A DNA stretch of 64,000 nucleotides from Odobenus rosmarus divergens (GCF_000321225.1 NW_004450397.1:4989270-5053269); one strand, 5' to 3'. Positions 45,776 to 57,705 are shown, counted from the stretch's first letter. A program made the numbers and translations. Notes: generated by a model from the letters alone, not told the origin.

Positions 45776-48512
45776 ATTTTTCTTTGACTTTTCTCTTTGT
45801 GGATAGTAATGAAAATGGGGATTTTACAGATTTTTCTAAATTGGGATAATTTTGTGCATTATTCCAATTCCAGTTGTGCCTTAGCCCATTAGGAAGTGGG
45901 CAAGACAAAATTATAGGGTTCCTATTCTATAGAATTGGTAGTGGAATTGGAATTTACATGGTGGCTATAAAACTGATTTACTACTTTGGGGACTGCTGCC
46001 TTATTACCAGACATTGTGGATTCTCCCAACTTATTTTTCTGTCTGATTCATTCCTTTTCTTCCTGCATGGTATTGACTACAGAGATTTGGCCCTATGACT
46101 TCCCTTTTTTTTTCTTTTCTTTCTTTCTTTTCTTTTTCTTTTTTCTTTTCTTTTCTTCTTCTTCTTCTTTTTTTTTTGTATTCTCATGTTTTCTCTCCTT
46201 TTCCTCTCCCAGTTGGGTAGTCACCTTATTCTATTCACTCAGGGTGGGAGGCTATTGAAAGCTCTCTTTAATCTACCAAGGGTGTGGGTATTCACTAGAA
46301 ACAGTATTGGCCAGGTGTTCAAAACCTTATGAAAAAGGTATGAACTAACTGGCATTATCCATCTGGCAAAGTATGAATGGCTTCCAGTCCACCAAAAGTT
46401 GTCCATTCAGGGGTTCTGATGGACAGCTTACTGCCAATGGAATGCAGGAAGACTGGCTAATGAGAAATGACTATCAGCTATAGGGGTTAAGAATGGTGGG
46501 GAAAATACTGCCTTGGTTCTGGCAAAGTCAGTCTCCCCTTCCCTCAGGATTCAGTTTTCTATCCCTCTATCCTGCTGAAAACTAAGCAGGGTATTTGGAA
46601 TTCCAGTCTGCTGAACTCTTCTTCCTCTTTTTCCTATTCCCACCCCCGCAATCTGATTCTTCTTTTCCATAATGCCTGTAAACAGCAAGAATTGTCTGGC
46701 TTCCCCTACATAAATGTGTATGAGTGGTTCCTGTGAATTCTATCTTTGCTCATTAATAATCTGCCCTTTGCTCATTAATAATCTACTTTCCTTTTTGAAG
46801 TCACATAGAATTGCCCTTAACTTCTCGGCATCAACTGAAGATGTTCCTCATCTGACCCTTTCTGAATGTTAATGGCCTAACCAGTCAAATTAGGCAATAA
46901 GGTATATTCCCTCATCTCTATGGTCAACGTTCCAGCTGTGATAAGAAAGCCGATGGCATTAAGCCTTCAAGTCCCAAAAAGATGGTTCTTCCCTCTCCAC
47001 TATTCACTCAGTAATACTGAATGCGATGTATTGGCTACATGGTCCAGGATGCATCTGTGCTGTAAAATCTGGGTCAAGACAGAAACAAATCTCTCCATTT
47101 CCATGTTGACCAGCTCTTTCAGAATAATTTGTCCAAAGTGAACACTACTGCTACCACTATAACTACCAGCAGTCTCTCTAATGCCACCACAGCATCTAAG
47201 GAAGTCTCATGTCCACCGCCAGTGTGACAAGCTTTTCTTCTTTTTCTTTCCCTTTTTCCATTCTACTGTTTCTTCTACTCTTTGCTTACTTGCTGTTTAG
47301 GCTTCATGAAGGTCTCATTTTTATCCTTTCCTCAACTCTGACAATCTCCGTTGTACTTGGGTTGAAAATGCAATATATACTGGCCAGAAGATGGAGCTGA
47401 ATATATTTTAACCTCAACCACACTGGAGAACAATCAAGAAGAAGATCTCTCTGTTCTTCCCCTTGGCATATAAGAGGTTATGATACAGTATACCCTGAAA
47501 GATGGTACATTATATCACCTAAGATGTAGGCAGAAGACAAGAACTATGGGAGGCACACAGGTATAGGGAGGAGAAATGGGCAAATTTACAAAAACTGTAA
47601 TTTCTCTAAATTCTTTGTAATAACTCTTAGAATGCTTCAATTCCTTGAATCTTTGAAGATGGTCCTTCCAATTACTCTAGGTTGATAGGCCTATTCTAGG
47701 ACTCTTGAAATTCCTGGTGGTTTGAATCCATCTCAACAGGTGGAAATTCAAAGCCACATACTGATTGACTACCTGAGAAGCTGTGTGACAGTTCTACTGA
47801 AGCTGCTTCCTAGTTTTCCTTTGATACCATTTCGCACATGTTGAGATTAGGGGAAAAGGTGCTTCTGCCACAACCTCATACCCTTCCCCACATCCAGCCT
47901 TTCTCTTATGCTTCCCAGTTGGGATAAATATACGGCCTTGGCCTATACTTCAGTAGAAAGCCTACTTTCACCTAAGTCCAAATGTATGTGCCTGTGTACA
48001 TCCAGGTACATACACGTGCAAACAAACATAATCATCAGTAAGTGGTTTCACCTGGATTTTGCTCTCACTTTTGAATGAACAGAATTATAATTCCATGCTT
48101 TTAGCTCTACTTCTCCAGCTGGAAATTAACTGATATTTATGCTGGTTGGATACTCTGTGCTTGTATAGAGTGGAGTTAGGGAGAATGGATTTCAAATTCA
48201 GTTTGGGGGATTGTAAGCAGTATTTGTATTCTAGACTGGAAAAGGGAATTTGATCATAGGTCCATAATGCCCGCCTTCATTTGTTTTAGCAAGAACACAT
48301 TTTGTAAGCCTTAATACTTCAGACACTACGTGAGTACCCACCTCCTATTTCAGAATTCCTACTTCCTAAGCCAGTGAAGTGTCACAACGCTGATGCTTTC
48401 AACTGATATTAAAAATTCTGGTCAGTAATGTAACTTGGATGCATCTCTAAGTGATGCCTTTCTCCAAATATTCATTACCCACTGTCCAATATCCAGAAAG
48501 CTGCTGTTCTTT
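45776..48512. other. Unique, repeat-poor stretch
   Basis: No gene recognised. It contains a T/C-rich tract (46098-46180) and a perfect two-unit tandem repeat of 'ctttgctcattaataatct' at 46744-46784, period 22. 46300-47400 is odd in texture and might be decayed LTR-element internal DNA, but no protein motif was found in any frame. Confidence 0.4.
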
Positions 48513-48562
48513 GTGTGTGTGTGTGTGTGTGTGTGCGTGCATGTGTGTGTGTCTGTGTGTGT
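48513..48562. repeat. (TG)n microsatellite
   Basis: TG repeat interrupted by CGTGCA and TC. Probably polymorphic. Confidence 0.95.
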
Positions 48563-49639
48563 GAAACAGAAATGTAGATATTTCTATAGAAGCAGTCTCT
48601 CACAGGAGGCTAAATAATTGCAGCAGGGGTAAGAATGTCTTCTCTCTTCATCTGATGCAGGAGGAAAGACCATGAGAGAAAGGTGGTAAGGGAGGTCCTC
48701 AACCTGGCCCAGGTCTGGTGCTGTTTTAGATAGAATAAGCAGAGTTTGACAAATACACTGTGGACCATTGTTACTGTGCTCAAATCCAAATCTTGGGGTA
48801 GAGAGGGTGTGGTTGTGGGGAGCCATGGAGTTTCCTGTGAAGGAGATAGACATTCCTAGAGAATGACTTACTATTTGTACTTACACTACTTCCCAAGGAA
48901 CTAGCAATAGCCTATTTACAGAAATCAGATTCCTTAAGGAGAGTTATGCATTCAGAACCAGAACCAGGGTAGCCACAATGAAAACAGGCAAGGCCATAAT
49001 CATCTGGCGAGTTATCTCATGAGCTGAAGTCCCATTCTTACCATATGCTCAGCCTCTATTGCAGAAAAAAAAATCAATTCTACACTGAAACAAAAACGGG
49101 CTCTTCTGGCTATCATTCATTTAACACAAAAATGTAGAACCTGTGTCAGAACACGAACCAAAGCTTACTTTCAGCAAGCTTTCCCTGTAGATAGCAGGAC
49201 TCCAAACACAGTAAATAGCATAACTCCTATAGGGGCCCTTCCTTTGTTCAAAAGTACCTCCATAACCATTAAGGGATATTTGGGGAGTGGAGAGAGAGAA
49301 TTGATTAGTGAGGCCATTTTCTACTCAGCACGCTCTATAAATGTCTGATCATTCCTGTGCAAGAAATGGAATCAAAATGTTAACACATCTAAATTTTATG
49401 AAAGAAATTCATCCCCCACTATCTATAATCTTAATCTAGATACATGCCATGTCCTGTTAGGAGAGATTTATCTATGTGTTTTATATTCCATGAAACAAGA
49501 AAAAAAAAAAACATTGTATCTCTTCCCCTGCCTTCAAGTGAGAGGGTGAGTGAGACAGAGACAAAAGATCGGTGATAAACCAGCTGCACTGATATTGAAG
49601 TATTTGAGCAGACATAACAGCAGAACATCTCTGCTGATA
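48563..49639. other. Unique stretch
   Basis: No repeat or gene recognised. A-run at 49500-49513. Confidence 0.5.
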
Positions 49640-49768
49640 AATGTCAGCTGCTCCAGTGAAGGATGGAGCTGGTTTTCATTCATCCTGCTCTCCTCCACAG
49701 CACCTAACACAATGTATTATATGCTGTTTAAACAGCTGCTCAGTAACCATTGGGTGTTGAACAAAGTC
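49640..49768 (+). repeat. L2 LINE 3' end
   Basis: 'ctctcctccacagcacctaa' then 'cacaatgtattatatgctgt' and 'gctcagtaaccattgggtgt' match the L2 3' terminus. Confidence 0.6.
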
Positions 49769-50081
49769 TTCTAGAAACAAAGTGGCTGTTTGGTGGGTGG
49801 GTGGAGAGGTGCTGGGAGAAGAGTATCAGTGAGTAGGCTGACATACTTAGAGGAAGGAGGATCAACAGAATGACATTTTAGCTCCTCCTTTCCCCTTCAC
49901 AGCATGCACACTGCTTGCTTTTGTATTTTTAAATAAATTATACCCATACTGTATGTGTTGCTCTGTAGGGTTTTTTTTTTCCTCATTTATATCTGTCTTC
50001 GAGGTTTTGCCACACCTTCATAAAAGTCTATCTCATTCAAAAGAAAAAGCTACATTGCACTCTAGCTTATGGAGTTTTCAT

Positions 50082-50272
50082 TTTTTTAAAGATTTTATTT
50101 ATTTATTTGAGAGAGAGAATGAGAGAGAGAGAGCATGAGAGGGGGGAGGGTCAGAGGGAGAAGCAGACTCCCTGCTGAGCAGGGACCCCGATGTGGGACT
50201 CGATCCCGGGACTCCAGGATCATGACCTGAGCCAAAGGCAGTCGCTTAACCAACTGAGTCACCCAGGTGCCC
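50082..50272 (-). mobile_element. CAN SINE, younger subfamily, perfect 20-bp TSD
   Basis: Antisense full-length copy ('aaagattttatttatttatt', (GA)n, 'ccaaaggcagtcgcttaacc', 'caactgagtcacccaggtgc'). Exact 20-bp duplication 'ctagcttatggagttttcat' at 50062-50081 and 50273-50292. The intact duplication suggests one of the youngest insertions in the window. Confidence 0.98.
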
Positions 50273-50559
50273 CTAGCTTATGGAGTTTTCATAACCGATT
50301 ATTTCAGCAATGAAGGCTTTCCCTTTTCATTCAAACTGTCATGGGATACATCTTCTGCTGTTCCCTCCCTCATCTTATCTCTGCAGTGGGAGCTCTTAGG
50401 ATAGGAAGGAAAACTCAACAAGGAAACCAACAAAGCTGAGAAAGGTGGAGGGAACCACTGGAGCCTGAATACCTCATGGATTGAGAATACTTCATCCATT
50501 TTCTTTTTCTGGTTAGTGTCCTCCAACCAAGTATACCCTATGCTTGTTTTTTGCTTGCA

Positions 50560-50690
50560 ACTGACCTTGCTCTCTTAACCCAGTCACAAGCTCCCTGGGG
50601 GCAAGGGGTGAAGTCTGCATTCACATCTAAAATGCACAACACCTAGCATCACCCAAGCCCCTGACAAGTGAGCAATAAATCCACCTGAAA
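50560..50690 (+). repeat. L2 LINE 3' end
   Basis: 'cacaagctccctgggggcaa', 'aatgcacaacacctagcatc' and 'acaagtgagcaataaatcca' correspond to the L2 3' terminus. Confidence 0.65.
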
Positions 50691-50999
50691 TGGGTTGCCC
50701 ATTTTCTTGTTCAAAGGATGGCTCAACAGCTCATTCATGGAAGGAAATGTCAGTTTGCACTGACTTGGTTAAAACACAGGTGGGAGGCCATTGATTTTCT
50801 TTGTCTCAGGATGGCCTTCCAAAATGGATCGAGTCAGGGGCCACTCCAAAGCAGCAGGGCCCCCACATCCCGAATGCCCAGATATCCAGTCACAGACACT
50901 GGCATGGCCACATGAGAGCTGAGTCACAATCAATGGCACCTGCCAGCTCGGGATGTAGGAAAAACGGACCAGCAAGAAACAACTGACATATGTGGGAAT
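50691..50999. other. Unique stretch
   Basis: Overlapping short frames on both strands with no recognisable product. Confidence 0.45.
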
Positions 51000-51405
51000 G
51001 TCAGCTTTCCTAACAGGACAGGAGGCATTAAAAATTAATACAGACTTTTGGAAAGACATTTGCCAATATCTATTAGAATTTAAAATAGCCTTTCATCCCC
51101 TATTCCATGTTCAGTGTTTTTATAAAGCTAAACTCACACAAATCCACAGGAGGCACCAGCCAGAGTATTTACTGCAGTCCCCTTTATAAGAAACAACCTA
51201 AACACAATTTATTGCATCAGTGCTAAATAAATAATGGAACTTCCATAAGATAGAGTGCAATGTATCTTTTTCCTTTCAAAGAGGTAGAGCTTTATGAAGA
51301 TATGGCAAAACCTCAAAGACTAATTTAAATGGGGGGAAGAAAGCCTTACCAAACAATATATACAGTATGGTAGTATGGTATAATTTATTTTAAAATATAA
51401 AACCA

Positions 51406-51673
51406 GGGGTGCCTGGGCTTGCTCAGTGGGTTAAGCTTCTGCCTTCAGCTCAGGTCATGATCCCAGGGTCCTGGGATCGAGCCCCATGTGGGGCTCTCTG
51501 CTCAGTGGGGAGCCTGCTTCTCCCTCTCCCTGCTGCTCTGCCTACTTGTGCTCTCTCTCTCTGTCAAATAAATAAATAAAATCTTAAAATATATATATAT
51601 GTATATGTTTTATATATATATGTATTATATGCATATGTTTTACATATATTATATGTATATGTTTTATATATAT
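51406..51673 (+). mobile_element. CAN SINE, younger subfamily, with expanded AT tail
   Basis: Sense copy: 'ggggtgcctgggcttgctca', 'gtcctgggatcgagccccat', (CT)n, AAATAAATAAATAAA tail, then about 85 bp of AT-rich tandem DNA (51586-51673). Target-site duplication 'atataaaacca' at 51395-51405 and 51674-51684 encloses the tail expansion, showing it belongs to the element. Confidence 0.95.
51586..51673. repeat. AT-rich minisatellite in SINE tail
   Basis: Imperfect units around 'tatatgtatatgtttta' repeated about three to four times, grown from the A-rich tail of the SINE. Confidence 0.85.
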
Positions 51674-51890
51674 ATATAAAACCATCCCTAACTACCCCCC
51701 CACGTGTTTTCTGTATATATTTCCATAAATGTAAATGTACAGAAATATTTCTAGCAAGACTCATACCCAAACAATAACAGTAGTTGCATCTAGAGAGAGG
51801 TATGGAAGGAAAGGGGTCATGAGAACTTCAGCTTTATCTGTAGAGTCTTGGTTCCTTAGAAGAAAAGTGTCTTCACAAATCAACTATGTT

Positions 51891-52232
51891 ACTTAAAAAT
51901 AAGTTAAGCTGTAGAAAGAAATCACCTAGGATAATACCTGAGGCTGGAACGTGGAGGCAAAGAGATTTATGCCTGTGACTCTCTGAATCATGCTCACACC
52001 TTGAGGTGGAGTCCATGGCCAAAGTGCAGAGATGGGGTGGGTGCATTTAATCAAAGGAGATCTTTCTGGGGAAAAAAGCTTAAGTCAGTTTTTCTGGGAT
52101 CAGGTTCAACATCTGGAGCAGAAGTGGAGGTCTTAGGAAGAGAAGAGGTATGTTAGTCAGAATAGAGCATGTCCCCATTGCCCCCAGACAGTTCAAGTTT
52201 GCACCAGAAGCAGAATCTAAGTCCGTGTCTCT
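51891..52232. other. Unique stretch
   Basis: Nothing recognised. Confidence 0.5.
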
Positions 52233-52437
52233 AGGCCAGTGGCTCTGAGTGTGAGTGTGCATAGACTCCCCCTGGAGTTGTGTTTAACCTGAAAAACCCT
52301 GGACCCTACCCACAGGGCTCCTTCTGGTTCGCTAGAGCTGTGGGGGGCAGAAAGGGTATGGCTTGGGACACTTCACTCTGAAAGGAGCCCTGGGGGATTC
52401 TGATATGGGCAATTTGTCTGTCACAGTCTGAGAATGT
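52233..52437 (+). mobile_element. MER5A-like hAT element
   Basis: 'ggccagtggctctgagtgtg' at the start, then 'ccctggagttgtgtttaacc', 'ctggaccctacccacagggc' and a terminal 'gtctgagaatg' region follow the MER5A plan with diverged ends. Confidence 0.55.
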
Positions 52438-52529
52438 ATGAGAGCAGAGCAAGGACAGCCATCTCTCCTCTCTGTGGCAGACTACCCTGAACAGTCACCA
52501 CATGGTAAACCTTGTTTGTAGTCCCTTCC

Positions 52530-52625
52530 TGCCAATGACTCTTTTTCTCACTCTTAGTTTTCCCATTTCCAAATGTTCAGACAGCTGTAAGAATTAAATA
52601 GAGTCTCCAGGTAGGCACTGAGGAT
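52530..52625 (+). repeat. MIR fragment
   Basis: 'cttagttttcccatttccaa', 'gacagctgtaagaattaaat' and 'ctccaggtaggcactg' resemble the 3' part of MIR. Confidence 0.5.
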
Positions 52626-52985
52626 AGGCCAGGCAGCGTAAAGAAGAGTGGGGAAGGGTGAATGAGAACAAAGATAAGGACCAAAGGGAAGAGACAAGTC
52701 AGTGTAGTTGGATTATTCGTTTGAAATGGGAAATTTGGATAACAGGTGGTTGCCCCTTATTTAAAAGGGTGTAAGGGCCTCAGGCACTTGCAGGATGGAG
52801 TTCCAAGTTCCAAAATAATGCAACTGAAGCTGTTGGCTAAAACTTGCAGAATGAAATTGAAAAGAAAAAAAAAACTCATTCTAAGGCTCTGGGAAGAATT
52901 TTCTGTTGGGTAGATTCAATGTCCCAGTCTCTGTCCTTGAGCAGAGCTCAGTCCGGTCCTGAGGCAGACAGGCAGAGAAATGATT
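52626..52985. other. Unique stretch
   Basis: Nothing recognised apart from an A-rich run at 52862-52874. Confidence 0.5.
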
Positions 52986-53222
52986 ATAGTAACAGTGGCT
53001 GACATTTATTGAGCACTTACTGTATGCCAGATAGTGTTCTGAGCATTTACTCATTTAATTCTCACAATAACCTCTGAGGTGGCTATGCTTTTGTTAATCC
53101 CTCATTTTACAGATGAATGAAGTAAGGAACAAAGAATTAGATAACTCTCCCAAATCACACAACTAAAGCAAGATGGAAATCCAAGCAGTCTGACTCCAGA
53201 GCTCATGACTTAATTACTAAGC
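52986..53222 (-). repeat. MIR SINE, nearly full length, antisense
   Basis: 'acatttattgagcacttact', 'gtatgccagatagtgttctg', 'catttaattctcacaataac', 'cattttacagatgaatgaag', 'gcagtctgactccagagctc' follow the whole MIR consensus read backwards. Confidence 0.95.
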
Positions 53223-53269
53223 CATTATGTTTTAATTAAACATAAAACCCAGCAATAGGGTCACTATAA

Positions 53270-53720
53270 GGAGCAGAGAAAACAGAGAGGTGGAAAAAAT
53301 AAGATGTGGTGAGGAATTACAGAACAGGTGATGTCTCAGTTGGGATTTGAAGAGTGAATAGGTATTTTATGGGAAGAAACAAGGAGGAGGTTCATGGCAT
53401 TCTCTGGAAGTGGTAGGTTACAAGCATCCAGAGATTGTGTTGGAGGAATCACAAAAGATGAGAATGAACACATAGCCCATGAAAGAGACAAGAGAAGAGA
53501 ACTGGGATGGATCAGGGTAGGGAGGGAATGGCAAAGCAGAAGATGGAGGGTCTGTGCATTGACTAAGTGGATGGGAATTGGGCTTAGGCAAAGCGAACCT
53601 GTGAATGGTTTTAAGTAGGGGAGTGAATGATCAGATTTGTTCTTAAAATTTGTTTAATAGAATGGAGGAATGACTAGCTCAGGAAAGACTAGAGGCAAGA
53701 AGCTGGTATTTAGAGTCTAT
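53270..53720 (+). repeat. Ancient interspersed repeat, unassigned family (copy 3 of 3, longest)
   Basis: Runs through 'cagttgggatttgaagagtg', 'ggtaggttacaagcatccag', 'ggatggatcagggtagggag', 'gaatggttttaagtagggga', 'gtgaatgatcagatttgttc' and 'ggcaagaagctggtatttag'. The order matches a well known old mammalian repeat ('...ggttttaagcaggggagtgacatgatc...') whose name I cannot give reliably. The open frame at 53394-53618 belongs to it. Confidence 0.6.
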
Positions 53721-54819
53721 ATTGACACTGGCCAGGGCAAGCAACCTCTGAGGAATGAAGGAAACCAAATAATAGGCTTTTCTCACTTCCTCATTCTTTC
53801 TGAATTATCCAGTTTTATGCCTTAAGTGTTCCCTTCATTTAGTCATTGTAGACACAACCTGTGACTTGTAAACATTCTGAAAGTATAAGAACTCACACTC
53901 ATCAGAGAGAACTCATTTTCAGGCTCGCTGCTTTCATCTTTAGTGACACTGAATGTCCCTGTGGGAATTGGTGGTAAATCCCCAAATAGTCATGCCTGTC
54001 TTTGCATCCTGAGCTCTTGAACTCAATTCTCTTCAACAGATACAAATCCAGGAAAGCGGGATGTTGTCAATGGGAGAAGGAAATGGACCCCTGTCCCTGG
54101 GTACAAAAGAGGTGATCCTTTCCCTGTGGCATGTCTGCTGTGTGCATAAGGCAGTGAGCTTCAGAGCTGTAAAGTAACCACCTCTTGCATTTGTCTAATC
54201 AAGGTTTTATCATTTGCAGAGAGAGTTCACATGCATGATCTCATCTGAGTTGGGTGGAAGTTGCCATTCACACCTCTGTCATCAGGACCAAAATACCTTG
54301 TGACTTCACTCAGCAGTAGCTGGCTGAGGGGGTGTGAGGAGCTCAGCTGCACAGGTGGCTGGCAAAGTAGAGAGTAGGGAGGGGGCCCTGGAACTTTCTC
54401 TGTATTCTGGGAGGAGGAGGGGCAACTGTTGTGGGCGAGTGGGAAAGAAGATGAGCAAAGCCTGGGAAACTGCCAAATGGAAAACATGGGGTTCTTAAAC
54501 CACTCATTTGGTGCATCTCTTTAAGTCATATCCAATTGAGTTGGAAGGGGAAGGGAAGGCACTCCAGATCCTGGAGTTCCCTTGGGGAGAAAGTTGATTC
54601 TGCTTCCATAAGGAGTTTCAATGCTTGACAAATTCATAGTATTTTTTTTAGCTTGATCTGACTTCCCCTGCTCTTATAATTCTAGTTTGATTTCTTCTTC
54701 AAGATACTTTTAGAAAAAGAAAGTTGAATTCTCCTGAACGCTGTTCCTAAATAAATGTTCATATCTTACACCTTGCAGTGATAGGTATAGACTAGGAACT
54801 GGAGATGAAAGTGAAGGAC
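53721..54819. other. Unique stretch
   Basis: No gene or clear repeat. Minus frame 54227-54487 resembles no protein. Confidence 0.45.
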
Positions 54820-54955
54820 AAAAAGAAAGACTAGAATATGAACCCCTTGAGGGTGGGAGGGTCCACAATCACCTTTGTACTCCACAGAGTCCAGTACCTA
54901 GCACATTTTTGCTGAATTATATATGTTATATGGGAAATGAATGAATGGAGAGAAA
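54820..54955 (+). repeat. L2 LINE 3' end
   Basis: 'atgaaccccttgagggtggg', 'gtccagtacctagcacattt' and terminal 'aaatgaatgaatgg' match the L2 3' terminus. Confidence 0.75.
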
Positions 54956-57461
54956 TAGAGAGAGAAGTGGATCAGGGTTGAGAGAATACAGACATTAATA
55001 TTTAAGCACATAATACTTTTCTTTCCACAATCTTTTCCTCTCTAATTGGATTATCTCATTCATCACCCCACACCTAGATTCTCTAAATGCCATCCACACA
55101 ATGGGGGAAACAAGAAAACAACAAACCCAATACAGCACAGTCCCACCTCTTAAGACCCAAACCAGGACTAGGAACCCAAACAAATTCATACATTCTTTGG
55201 TCTTCAGAAATTGAATGCCAATTCCTAGTGTGCCCATATGCCTTTCTAGTGTGGGGGATGCATCACTGTCAAGAGGAATCTTTCCATATCTCACAGAGAA
55301 GAGGAATTTATCCCCACTAACTCAAGCATGGAATCAAAATGGAATGTTCTTCTCAGGGCAAGTCAGGACACAACTGAAAGAACAGGGGGCATGCCCGCAA
55401 GGATGTAACCACCCCCATGAGGGTAAAGGTGGCATTACAAGATCATTGGAACTTCTCCCATATCTTGAGTTCTGGTTTGGAATTCTTGGAGCACTGTCCC
55501 CAGAGAACACCAGCAAGGCTTAAAACACCTCTAGGGACTCTTATTTTGCAAAGGACCCTCAAAATCCAAAACAAATTCCTTTGAATTTCTTTGCTGGTGG
55601 AATGTTTTCATATCTTTTGGGTGAGATTTGAGGGGAGAAAAGTCATTCAGAACCAAAGTTGATGAATAACATCAATGACTAAGCTGTGAGTAGCACTTTT
55701 GACCAAAAACAGTGTGTGTGTGCATGCACACACCACACACACTTATTTCATACTTTAGTGAAAGATTTTGAAAGATTCCAAAGTGGTTGCGCCATACCAC
55801 CATGGAAAAAATATGCATAGAAATTGCCATGTGAAATTAAAGTGTGATACTTATTTGGAAAAATACATTAAGAAAAGCAAAAGTAGTCTCATAACCTGGG
55901 GATAAGCACAAGGGTACAGTGGTGACTCTATTGTTCATGCCTGGATCTAACAGCTTTCAAAATTTCACAACCATGCTTGTCTTGAATGTGATTCAGTTAC
56001 CCTTCTTTCCCTGATATGATCATGTCTGTCAGTATAAGCCTACCATCATTGAGTCTTTCCCTTCTGTGTATTTCAAATACATGTATACATTGAAAGTCTT
56101 ATGAAAGTCCTAAAGAAAATATTAAGAATTTCCACTGGAAAGGTACAAAAAGTATAATTTCTTCAATAGCCTCTTATCCCTGCCATCTTCATAGCTCATT
56201 TTCTCTTCTCTGAGAAGTGCCAGAAGAGGTTAAATTATTATTATATTAAATAATAATTCCTGACTCTCAATTCTTGCTTTATGATCATCTTGGATATATA
56301 ACTGTGTTTGCTCTGGGAAAATGGGTCACTGATTGCTAAACTAGCTTCTCACCGTGCAGTGGTTAAGAGCTGTTTGTTTTTCAAATACCTTAATTGTATG
56401 GTCTACCAGAAAAGAGCAGCACTGGAAATTATAGCTCTGGACTAAATGCAACCAGATGGACAAAAACAACAAGGCATTTGAAAAGATAAATGCCCCACAA
56501 TCCCCCTGTGGTTGGTTTTATCGCCAGATAATTTTATAATGGCTTCTTCTGGGGCAGGGGATATTCCCCAGGGCTAGGAGTGGTCCCTCAGCAAAAATCA
56601 GGCAGCCTTCAGAGAGAAGGGTCCTCTTTGCTGCCTATTTGGGTACAATCGGAGTAAACATTTTGGTTTGGGGGTTGGGGTAATGGGAGGAGATGGTGGG
56701 AGGGTGGAATTCTAAGCACAAGAAGAGTAATACATCCCTCTTTTTTTACATTTCTCATTGATTTTTCATTTTGCAGTGCCTTTGGTAGATATAAAGCAAG
56801 AGTTTTAATCCAGAGTTGGTGACTAGAGCTGAAGACATGGGAAGCATGGCATTAAATGATTTTATTGTTACCTGCAGGTTAAGGTTTCAGAAGCTAGAGT
56901 TGCTACTGGAAAAATATCCCATGTTGGATGAGGGTCATGTAAACTCCTCAACAGACTCAGGGTGAGGCTGACCTCTGCATCTTTGTTGCTCTTCCCAGGA
57001 CCATAGTGTCCAGGCTAAAATCTAGCTTTTGTGGATATGCATTAAAATCCAGGCAACCAGGCTGCCAGGCTGTAAGTAATTATATACCATTTCTTGTAGT
57101 ATATAATAACCACATTGGATTCATGGTTGGCAGTGATGGAGATGTGGGGAAAAAATCCAGAAAGAAATGTAGATTGAAGACCTCATTGACCCTCTTTTCA
57201 TGAAATGGTTGGGATTGTTGAAAAATCTCATCATTTGGAAAGACTTTTCCCTCTCCCACCCCATCTCCAACTCTGCTGCCACTTCCACCAAATAAATACA
57301 AGTTCTCCAAAATGGAGACAAGGAATTTAAAGTACTCCAAATATCTTATTGTAAAAGAAAAGAGATGAGTTCAAAGAGTGAGACCTGGGGCCTCCTGAGG
57401 GTTGAATAGGCTGATGGAGTTAAAATAAAAGCAGTTAACATTTCTTCCTCTTTCCTTCTAG
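54956..57461. other. Unique, repeat-poor stretch
   Basis: 2.5 kb without a recognised repeat. A (TG)n-(CA)n palindrome lies at 55712-55742. Overlapping frames at 54995-55294 (minus), 55087-55320 and 55215-55523 (plus) and 57080-57340 (minus) resemble no protein. Confidence 0.45.
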
Positions 57462-57705
57462 AGGAGTCTCAGTTGCAGCTTGTGGTCTCTGTGCCTGTGT
57501 AATTTAATATTAAGTCCCAGTCTCCTGTGATTACTTCATGTAAACTCTTCATTTCCTCATCAGATCTTTTCGTTTCCCTGAAATCTCCCTTGAAGTTCTT
57601 CTTCATGCGTTCACCTCCACCAGAAAACAACAAATTATGTACTTTAAATATCTTCACTTTATTGTATGTCAATTAAATATTAATAAAGCTGTTAAAATTA
57701 AACCT
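57462..57705 (+). other. Candidate terminal non-coding exon (weak)
   Basis: A strong pyrimidine tract and acceptor ('ttcttcctctttccttctag', ending 57461) is followed about 220 bp later by AATAAA at 57682-57687. No coding potential. The pairing of acceptor and polyadenylation signal may be chance, so this is a hypothesis only. Confidence 0.15.

Larger units (their letters stand above)
51000..51890 (+). repeat. Old L1-type 3' fragment split by a SINE
   Basis: 'agaaacaacctaaacacaat', 'gctaaataaataatggaact', 'gatatggcaaaacctcaaag', 'caatatatacagtatggtag' upstream of the SINE, and 'ccataaatgtaaatgtacag', 'cagtagttgcatctagagag' downstream, resemble a degraded sense L1 3' region of an old subfamily (L1ME/HAL1-like). 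Family assignment is tentative. Confidence 0.5.
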
